A DNA stretch of 64,000 nucleotides from Opisthocomus hoazin (Eukaryota > Chordata > Aves > Opisthocomiformes > Opisthocomidae), in assembly GCF_030867145.1 (NCBI RefSeq), contig NC_134414.1, positions 18,804,518-18,868,517 of the forward strand, in the 5' to 3' direction. The notes beneath the pieces are model-generated. The model ran no database searches. It worked only from the letters and a program-made list of their open reading frames with translations, and was not told the origin of the DNA. Shown piece after piece: positions 54,501 to 64,000 of the stretch; position 1 is the first letter of the stretch; each line of letters begins with the position of its first letter. The position numbers were made by a program, and so were the translations under genes.

Positions 54501-56501
54501 CCTTCACTGCAGCAAAACCAAGTACCAGGGTCCCAAGTGGACCATCAAAGGGAAAAGAGTCACGATGATGTAGCAAATAATAGCAGAAGGAAGAGAAAAA
54601 AAATCCTCACCACACAGGGTTTCAGAAACTACATCCTTAATGAATAAAGGCACTTCTTTCTTGTAAGGAAAGATAACCTAGCATCAACCTAGGAAGCAGG
54701 TAATGAGAGAAGGTGCCTTTTCACAGCTGTCACCATGAACAGCAACTGAAAGACTCTGGTGAAAAGGAATAATTTAGACACTTTAGACTAGGAAGGATAC
54801 TGAGACTCAGATTTAGAAAAGAGATCATATCTCCAGTAGTGCAAGCACAATGATTCACACCTATTGGGAGCATTCAGCTGAAGGAATAAGGCTGTGAAAT
54901 GCACTGAAATAGTGTTAAAACATCGTTCTTATGCAATTTAAAGTCCCTTTCTCATCCTAAGTAATTAACTCATGATTTCAGTGTTTTATGTGTTCTATCC
55001 CATGGCTTTCCCTCCATAGTTGAGAAGGGATAAGTCTGATATCAGCTTTGGTTTTAATATCATTCACTGTGATCGAAATTCATTTGCATCATTCCACTTT
55101 ACACAAGGTACTGGATGAGAATTAAGTTCTTTGAAGAACATTTTTATTCTGTAAACGTCAATAGAGCAACCAGATTAAACTGGGGCAATCACAAAATGCA
55201 GAGCTTGTCATGTATCCTGATGAAAGTGGAAAGCTTTTTTGTCCTTCTGCAGAGAACATTGCCTTTTCCCCATCCCTCTCCTTTCTAGCTCTTGTCCTGG
55301 GAATTTGTGACCATGATGACAGAGGAGCAGGATTCACAATCTGAGGCTGGTCCTTCTGTTGGGTACCAGGATGTGATTCAGGGCTGTCTTCTTAGGTCTG
55401 ATCTTTGCACAAGGTTCCTTAACCTGCTACGGAGACTACTCATCAACTCCATAAAATGACATAGAGGATGTTCCAAGCCTCCTTTTCTTTGCAGTGTCCA
55501 GTTTGCCAACCTGCTTAGATGTAAATGTAGTATGATAATTCATCACCAAGCCAGTTAGTGCAATCTAGCTGTGAGCATGGGAATGAAGGGCCAGAACATT
55601 GAGCCAACTGAATTGTAAATATACGTAAGTCTATAGTGACTGAAGGAACTAGATCTGACCAGTTGTTTCTTCCTTATATGATTTTAATTTGCATTGGGTA
55701 AGCTCTGTGTCTCAGTTTTATATTGTTATTTAATGTTAGCATTGTGGTAATGCTTAAAAAAGTTACTGTAATGAATCAGGGTTCATTTTGAAAGATGCTT
55801 TAAAAACAGTGTAAAAGCCTAAAGGAAGAAGGTGACATCATCAGCTTTCCTGTATTTTTGTGTGCCACAAAGGTGTGTTTCTTCCTAGAAGAACAGTAAT
55901 ATAGTATTGCTAAAAGCTTAAGATCAATAAAGTTGCCTTTTTTTTCCCAGCCCTTCCCCTTACCCTGGGCAACATTTTCCTCTAATTCAGCTGTTAACTA
56001 GATTAATGCATTTGTGGGGACTAGTAGGGCCCGTTCATAATCTGACATCTAGCGGTAGCCTTCTGTAATAGTATCAAGATAAAAAAACAAACAGATCAGA
56101 AATGTCATAGCATTGGAAAATTTTAGCCGTTAACATATCACAAGATCATTTCATTTTGTGATAGCCAGCCTATGTTTTTAGATGTGTAGTCTTCTTAACG
56201 CGATGCCTTGCACTTAGTGGTGCAGTAACAAGTGTGTGCTTCTTACTAAAACAGGCGAAGAATTCTGCATTTGAGCTTTCATTGTGTCTTTTTATAATAC
56301 AGTCTTCCCTTAATTCTAAGTACTAGTAATTTCTGGAAAAAATCATAGACACTCACTACAAAGTCCTCACTGAGCTTATAACAGATTTGAAATACAATTA
56401 GGAGACGACACTGATAAAAATTTTAAAAAGTTATTGGTCCTTTTAAATCATCCAAGCGATGCCTACTCATTCACAAAGCCAAAAACCCCACAGCTCATGA
56501 C
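51506..56501. other. Unique DNA; expected position of lost MMP20 downstream exons
   Basis: If 56502-56742 is MMP20 exon 2, exons 3 onward should lie to its left on the minus strand. By eye I saw no HExGH zinc motif, calcium loop or hemopexin motif here. Short frames (for example minus 53451-53763) show no MMP similarity. No repeat recognised. Confidence 0.4.
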
Positions 56502-56742
56502 CTGTACATTCTTGTGTTCTTTTCCCATTTGGGTTTTCCTGGAAAGAGCTGGCAGTTTGCTATGTCAGGAACCCCACACCACGAGGGGTTCTGACTCATG
56601 CTCATAGTGCTGTAGCCCAGATTCGTGATCACTTGAACACCTAGGAATCCCTGCCTGTCTCTAAGATTCCTTGTCATGCAGCTGCTGCCATCTCCACAGC
56701 ATGATGACTTCCCTTTCGTGTATAATACTCAGCAAAGTACTC
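56502..56742 (-). pseudogene. MMP20: MMP20 (enamelysin) exon 2 relic, frameshifted
   Basis: MMP20 is the enamel-matrix protease of toothed vertebrates. The minus strand has an acceptor (TTATTTAG) then EYFAEYYTRKGSHHAVEM in phase 0, as in an MMP prodomain exon. That frame hits TGA after 22 codons. A second frame, offset by two, continues RQGFLGVQVITNL, then CGVPDIANCQLFPGKPKWEK and NTRMYR, ending TAC AG before GTCATG, the same exon end and phase as MMP7 exon 2. FPG.PKW.KNT and the AN after CGVPD fit MMP20 better than MMP7 or MMP27. The switch PRCGVPD reads PSWCGVPD. At 241 bp it is about 7 bp short of the human exon from memory. MMP20 would follow MMP7 on the same strand in mammals. No other exon was recognised. 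Confidence 0.82.
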
Positions 56743-59700
56743 CTAAATAACCAGAAAAATTCAAGGAAATATTCCTCATTGATGTACCAATGTTTTGATC
56801 GATGTAAATGGAATATTTTCTACGATTTGTATTGTATGAAATGCTGATTACAAAATAGTGTAGCTGAACATATGGTTAATATATATGGCAATGAAATAGT
56901 TCATACATCTGGCAATGAAAACTGCGCTGTTATTAGCATAAAGAGAGTATAATTTATTTACACTGAAATTAGGTTTTGCGTTGAATTGAGGTCCAATTCA
57001 GAATGAAAGGAAATTGCAGTTCTGGAGTTTTCTATGATTAAACATTCAGGTTTTGACAAGCATAGTTTATTTGCATTAGTTTTCTCTCAGGCAAATAGAA
57101 ATTTGGCAAAGAAGTCTAAACAATAACTTCATTCTAGCACTCAGCTTTTCTATTTGAAATTCAGAGATCTGAAGAGATAGAAGGGAATTGATGTGTATCT
57201 GGAGAATTATTCAAGAATAAGACAAGGATATAGCAGAGGGATTACATGGAAATAATGAGAATAGCTGGACCACAACATTAGCACATCCTTGATGATGAAC
57301 AGTCCTGTAGATGTCTTTGTTTAGATGTCTAAGTCTGATCTAAAGACTGGGGCAAGGTCCCCCAAGAATGGTTCACCTTGTCCTAAGACACATTTCCTGT
57401 GAGAAGCATCTTCATCTAGGATGATCAGATGAGTCATCATCTGGAAGAACCTATCTCTCAATCATCTTCAAAGGAAGCCCATGCTTGCATAATCCCAGAA
57501 GTGTAATTTTTCCTTGAAATATTACCCATTAATTTGCCAACATCTAGGTATCTAGTGCTATTTGAGCTTTCTTAGGGTATCCTGCTTGGCCAACAGCTGC
57601 AGTTCTTGAAAGTTGCGGGTCTTTTTGAGACTTTAGACCCTGCACCACGTCTACAAGGAATGTGCAGATATCTTGGACACCCTGTAGTCAGTGGCACTAA
57701 ATGATTGTGTTTAGGTAACAAAATTAATTTACCTAGATTTAAGTTACATGAATCTGCTGTGCATCTTGCTGTAGCTGAGGTTTCTTCTACTCAGAGAGCT
57801 TGTGCAGTTACGATCTTTGAAAAGGAGGTTGGCGGCATGAGGCTCTTTGCACTGAAGGACTTCTCTCATCTCCTCACATTTTACTGAAATAGCTTCAAAG
57901 TGTGACAGGTTACAAACCTCACCTCTCCTTCCAGGTTTGTAGCGGAAAAAAGACTGAAAACAGCACAAGCAAGTGGGATCTCATTGCTCGCTGAGGACTG
58001 GGACTGAGCTGGTATTTGTCAACATAATGCAGCAGCGGTGTACTGAGAGTGAAGGGATATTCTGAACATCACTAATGGCTGAGTCCCAGAAAGAGATCTA
58101 CTGCTTGCATGCACAAATCTAAATCAGTAAATGCACAGCTGAATACAAACATGAAATCCAGAGAAATCACTTGGCCAGCCATAGTCTTCACTGGTATAGC
58201 AAGTTCTGCAACTAGAAATTAGTTGTGCCATAACACACCCTGTGACTTACACAGACCTTTGTCTAACAGTAGCATAGGAAAGATACCGTTATTATTTCTA
58301 CTACTTTTTCTGTTGAAAGAGTGAGATAAACTTATTACTGTGCATGGAGATAAACTTATTACTGTACATGGTAATGACATAAGACCTTAGTCTCTTTATC
58401 AAATATCATATAATGCTGGCAATTCCAGCTGCCAGCCAGGCAGTTGTACAGATAAATGGTTTGTTATTACTGCTGGAGGATGACAAACTTAGTCTAAGAG
58501 ACAGGATTAGGAACTGCTCTGTCTTACACACCGGTGGCACATAGCTGTGCTGTGTTAAAGAATATTCACACTGCAACCATTTTCTTCAGCGTGTGAAAAG
58601 AAGCAGCCCAGTATTTCTGTTACAATGTCAGCTCTGCTTTGGTGACCAGTAGTAGGTGCAGAGACTGGGTTTTCAGTAGTCCATTCTTCCCTGAGCCTGG
58701 CTCCTGGCTGCCCATGCCGAAGGACAGAAAGGCTCCCAAAAGAGGTGGCTGCAGGTGATAACAATGTGCTGGTTTTTGCTTGGTGTTGCAGAAACAGATC
58801 AAAATGAATGGCGTTGATCAGGCCACTTCCTTTAGGGAGTTAGAGAAATCATCATTATTACTTGCCCATGAGTGTAAAGAGTAGATGTTGTCTTCGCAAA
58901 GCACTGTGTTCTATGCAGACGCAAACAAGTGAATGACTTGCCTGGAAAAGCTCTTTGTAATGAATAATATAGAGGGGATGAATCCATTTCCACTGTGGAA
59001 CTGGAGTGAATGCTCTAATAAGGAGTTCCAGGTTTTGCTTTGGTGAGTTTTCCCCGTCTGCCAGACTTCACTGAAGACCAAAACATGGTTTGTTACAGGA
59101 CCTCACAGTCAGTGGCCCGTTTAAAGTGTGTGGTTGCAGACTATTTCTTTTTTTTGGACTGTTTTAGGAGAGTTTTCAGTTACTTCGCTATTTCTCTTCA
59201 GTTTTGTCCCTCAAGTGTCTGTCTTGTGGTAACTCTAAGGAGTGCCATGAAATTTTGGACTGTTGTATGTTTTACGTGATTTGTGATCTTACTCCCAGGA
59301 ATGTTTCGTATTCCATGGTTCATTTCAGACAACACATTTATTCCTTTATTACAAGCACGTACATAGTTATGGTGCTGAATCATGGAACTAAGAATATAAA
59401 AATGTTATTTAAAATGTAATTGACCTGCATTTCTTTCTTAGCCATCTCCCTTCACTTTACCTTACAGTATTATATTTGCCTTTTAAAGGTTGTATGGAAA
59501 ATATTGCATCATCTGAACTGGTCAACAGTGTTTACCAGTCTCTCTAGGTCAGCTGCATTTAGCTGTAAACATGGAACTGCTTTACTCCACTGCTGGCATG
59601 GGCGAGAACCCTGCAGTCCTGTTGATGAATGAAAAGGGATTTTATGGCAATGTTGAAAATGCAACTCTATTTTAGGTACCTGTGGGATTTGGTTGGAGTT

Positions 59701-62700
59701 TTGTGATCCTTCTGTGGCCTAAGAGTTGGATTTGGATGCATGCAGACCGTTTCTGGGTAACTGCCTGTGGAGCATGAAACAAAGCAGCTCAGTTTCTGGG
59801 GTTGCCGTATTTGTGGAAGATTGCATTGACAGTTATTTTGGTCAAAGGACAGACTTCCAGTATGGTTTTAACTTAACAGTTTGGTACACTTAAGGCTAAT
59901 ATAAGCAAGGACCTTAGTACTTTCTAGAAGTCAAAATGATATTAGTCTGTTGTATCACTAGTCTTCCTTTTTAGGGTTTAAAACAAGGTATTTATTTCAC
60001 TCCCCTGTTGAGCACTATGATACTTCTCAGTGTTCATGGCATTTGAACTTGCTTCTGGAATAGCAACTCTCTAAGCAGGACTGAAATGAAAGTTGTTTAG
60101 AATCCAAGCATGGTGTCTTCACTGCATCATGACTATGTGGTGATTTGCATAGGACATAAGTCTTTTATTGACCTGTTATCTTCATCTAACTTTAGCATTT
60201 GCTGCCTTCTTCTTAATCAACTAAAAAGACAAATAAAATAAGTGTACTCATATTTCAGCAACGATACTCTGTATGTTCTCTAGTTACTATTTCACGTGAT
60301 AATTGCGTGTGTTCTACTCTCTTGTATTTAATCTTGTACTTCTAATAATAAAGTTTTATTACACTGCAAATGAGACTGGGAGAGCAATTCTGTAAATGCC
60401 TATGTTTAGATACCCATGCCCATCCACCAGTCACACGCTTTCAGGCCCTCATCTGCAGTAACCCTCAGTGTCCTCCTTTGTCGTCTTTCTACTGTCCCAC
60501 TAATGTGGGCTACGTTTGCAGTGGAAAACAGAAATTTAATCTAAACCAACTGACAAAGCACAGACAACCATTTCAACACTTAAACATTAACGAAGAGAGG
60601 CATTGATTGAGTTCATATGAACTCTGTGAAGTGTGAAGGGAGAAAGATATCAGCCATGCACTGGTTATAACTAACACAGTCATGCTTTGTATGCTTGTCA
60701 AGAAAATTTAACGCTGAGGTTAAATTTTTCAGACTTACACACTGATTTTTGGGAGGGCAGCAGCTCTGTTTTGCAGTTTTGAGGTGCATGGATAACAAGT
60801 AGTAGCTACAGCCATCTAGATTACAACTGGAATTACTCCATCTAATTACACTGTGGAGAATGCGTTCGTTAATGTATCTCAAGACCAATCACAATCCCAG
60901 GAACTCTAATGTTACAGAAATCTTCATGGAATCCCTGTAATTTGTTTTGTCAGTGGCGTACTTTCTTCTGCTGCTTTTCTTGTGATGAAGCATGGTGGAG
61001 GGAGGGCTGTACAGGTGATTTTGAAAAGGAGCTTCCAAATCAGCACATACCTTGGTCAAAATCAAGACAGGACAAGTCTGAGATTCATCCAGGTTTCCCC
61101 ACAAAGAGTGCAAGCCTGGAATATGTGACTCATGACGTGAGCCTGGGGCTTGCTGGGCTGGGCTGCCAGGAAAAGGATGCTTCTGCCTGGTGATGGTGGG
61201 GAAGCCCCAGCTGCCCTGCTCCCTCCTGCCCTTGCCAAGGCAGAGGAAAGGACTTGACGCTATTTTATGAGCAGCCCTTTTGGTGCTTCTCAAGTTACAA
61301 GAGTCTTTTTATTTTAATGTGAAACTCCAAGATTTAGCTTTTAAAAGCCAAAAAAAAAAAAAAAAAGGATTGGGTGAGGAGTAGGGCAGGCAAGCAAGGT
61401 AGTGACTGGATGCAATCTGCGAAAGAAGTAGGTCACATCTTGGACCTACTAATAACTTCTAGAGAGAGGTCTGATAAGCTGGGATGAGGGAATGGCCACA
61501 GGAATGTGGAAGCTACATGGGGATTCCCAAGCAGGTTTCTTACACAGATTTTGGTGAGCAGCTTCTCTTTTCTTTGGCTCTGTTCCCTTCTGTGTAAAAC
61601 CCGCAGGGTTATAAGAGAGGATTCAGCTGGCACTTCCACACTTGGATAATGTCACAGTGTTGTTCTTCTGGCTTTAATTTTGGACAGAGAATGCAAAGCA
61701 CAGCCCTGAAATGAAGCTGTGGGGTTTCAGATAGGCATAGGCAACCCAAGTGGGGTAGTTACACTGCCTGACTATGCATGCAGACTTCAGGTCTCCTTAT
61801 TTCTCATCCCAGTGCATATTTGTTTTACCTGCTTAGCACCTGCGTGTTACACTAAGTGTTCACTCCTGCAAGACATTTTAGGGTCATGTTGCTGGAAAAA
61901 TGACTTTGATTTTGTAATTTCTAAGTAAACATAAGGGGTACAAGTGAATGGAGGGCTATACACTCTATCAATTTAGGTGGTTGTGATTACCACCAGTAAA
62001 GATAAACACACAGTTTTCTCGGGGAAAGCTGCCCAGGCCAAGTATTCATCTGCTGGCCTTGAACACCACAAATGTATTCCAGCATGATTTGAGGCATGTG
62101 CAATTACATTTTTATAACTGCTGCTGAGAGAAATGTTACCTGAGGGCTAAATTTCTCTCTTTTATAACTCCCTACTCTTAGCTACACAGAGAGAAAATAT
62201 TAAGTAGGTGATTTGGAACAGACTTCTGATGCTAAAGTAGTTTCCTTTGGCCACATGGTTTGAAGGTGTCCAAAGGATCATTCTTCGGTCCAAACCCAGG
62301 TCTCTCGACAGGCGCATGGGCTGCTGCGGCAGAGAGTCCTGGATGGCTTTCTCCACCAGGATCTGATTTCTGTGGCTGCAAACTGCTCCACAAACTGAAA
62401 CTATGCATGGCAAGTGAGGGTGATGAGGAGGCTGCCTTCAAAACTGCACTGCTCTGAGCTAAAATGCTAATGTGCATTCAGCCTTTCTAGGCATGCTTAT
62501 CTTAGCACTAAAGATGATAGTTTCCTTGTACCCTGCCCCAAATACACGCTCTAAGAGACAAAATCTTTATTCCTGCCTGTTGTCGGCATGTTCTCCAAGT
62601 TCAGGATCCTTTTTCCATGAGTGTTTTGTTTCATACTTGCTTTAAAGATTTAAGGATGGGGTCATGATGATCAAATTCACCCCAAATGACAGACAGATTT

Positions 62701-63815
62701 TCCTGATTAAGCATCTTTAAGGGCTGAGATCCAGTCAGTAGGACACCTACACACAAGGATATGGAAATTAGGTAATTAGAACTTGGTCTTCACAGTCTAA
62801 ACAAACTCTTACAGAAATACCACGTGTGCAAAAATATACCACAACATCATTAGAAATGAATGAATGACCTCTGTATTTCTGTTGCTACAATTTACATTTC
62901 TTTTTAAGCCTTCTGCATTTTAATAGTACTGATTCACAAAATTATGACCTCCAATTATCTGCATCTGAGGATAACGTTTGCAAAACCAGAGGCAGAGGCA
63001 GAAATGTTTGTGAGGTGCCACGTGAAGCTCTGGGGATAAGAGTCGGGGGGACTACAAGGGAAAGGAAGATGGTGGGGTCCATTCTTGTTTCACACTCAGA
63101 TCATTTTGAGTGTATCAGAGTGAGTGCGCATTTCTTCAGCCAAGTGCTTGAGGAATGGCCATGCTTTGTGTGAACTTTTTTATGGCAGTACATTTCAGTG
63201 GTCATAATGAGCACAGATATAGTCATTAGCACTCTGAGCAAAAGATGTGAAAAATAGTGTTACTTAAACGTGTGTTTAAAGTTTGGCATGAGCTGAAAGG
63301 CTTTGCTGATTCAGCACCTTCTTCTCTAATTAAAGCCTGTCCTCTAGCTCATGATGTGCACGGGCTGCACTGTGAGCTTGGAAACGAGGAAAGAGTTTAT
63401 CACTCTTAGAAATTAACCAGACAGCTTTAATAATAGCCATTCTCCTTTCATATTCTATGTTTGTTAAAATACATGTCCAGGTGATGTTTCTGTACATCTC
63501 TTTAAACAAATACTCATTGACCTGCAGAATTTTGCTCCAGAATGTACCTGTAGCAGTTTGGTCTCCCCCCGAGATCACTGTAACCTCTTCTTACTTCCTC
63601 AAATAAAGTGTATTTCTTTTGCACTAAAAGCTTGGTATGTTCACGATAATCCTGTTTGCAGTAGTATGAAGTGATAAATACACTGTTCAGCTGCTTGGAA
63701 ATATATAATAGCCTAAGCTAATTTACACCATGATCTAAAGAAAAGAGTGCATACAGTTATTATATAAATTACTTTATAGTCTTGGGTGAAAATCAAAAGC
63801 AGTGCTTTGAAAGGT
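56743..63815. other. Unique DNA, 7 kb; former MMP20 5' region
   Basis: MMP20 exon 1 and promoter would be expected here on the minus strand. I recognised no signal-peptide exon. Short frames lack motifs. A 24-bp tandem duplication is at 58323-58370 and an A tract of about 17 lies near 61350. Confidence 0.4.
58323..58370 (+). repeat. 24-bp direct tandem duplication
   Basis: GAGATAAACTTATTACTGTG followed by CATG is present twice back to back, with a single G to A difference in the second copy. A recent short duplication. Confidence 0.95.
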
Positions 63816-64000
63816 TGTGGCAGTCAGGTGAAGTGCCTGGTGGCTGGAAGCAGGGAAACATTGCGCCCATTTTTAAAAAGAGTAGGAAGAAGGACCCTGG
63901 GAACTACCGACATGTCAGCCTCACCTCTATGCCTGGAAAGATCATCGAGCAAATCCTCCTAGAAGCTATGCTAAGGCACATGGAGGACAGGCAGGTGATT
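63816..64000 (+). mobile_element. CR1 LINE, 5' part of RT region, runs off the window
   Basis: AGTGCCTGGTGGCTGGAAGC, ATTTTTAAAAAGAGTAGGAA, GGGAACTACCGACATGTCAG and ATCATCGAGCAAATCCTCCT match the CR1 stretch upstream of RT motif A (compare 11200-11360). The element continues to the right. Its first bases are blurred near 63816. Confidence 0.88.

Overview
The window looks like bird nuclear DNA. CR1-type LINE fragments are scattered through it, many with their 3' tails in ATTCTATG or ATTCTGTG repeats, and there are at least two solo LTRs of avian endogenous-retrovirus type. The coding genes are vertebrate matrix metalloproteinases with intron-split exons. I cannot name the species.

Left end (about 0.45-5.0 kb, minus strand): one complete gene, MMP7 (matrilysin). 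I assembled all six coding exons from splice signals and reading phase. They give 262 residues: signal peptide, prodomain with the PRCGVPD cysteine switch, catalytic domain with [11 protein letters not shown], and no hemopexin domain. The last coding exon is only 23 bp and encodes a short lysine/serine tail like that of mammalian matrilysin. Upstream are a TATA box, an AP-1 site and ETS-like GGAA cores in the usual layout of an inducible MMP promoter.

Middle (about 5-56 kb): gene-poor DNA with CR1 copies in both orientations. Notable are a head-to-head CR1 pair (9.8-12.6 kb) whose plus-strand member has a long uninterrupted reverse-transcriptase frame, a CR1 nested inside another CR1 (38.9-40.2 kb), a convergent CR1 cluster with a pentanucleotide microsatellite grown from a CR1 tail (46.6-47.0 kb), a solo LTR with target duplication (8.1-8.7 kb) and a second LTR near 30.4-31.0 kb. 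A few small open frames outside repeats are reported at low confidence.

Right end (about 56-64 kb): a broken minus-strand exon at 56502-56742 that best matches exon 2 of MMP20 (enamelysin), with a frameshift, stop codons and a damaged cysteine switch. MMP7 followed by MMP20, both on the same strand, is the mammalian gene order, so this is probably the bird relic of the enamel protease lost with teeth. I recognised no other MMP20 exon. The window ends inside another plus-strand CR1.

I found no previously undescribed multi-gene system. The most informative item is the MMP20 fossil next to an intact MMP7.
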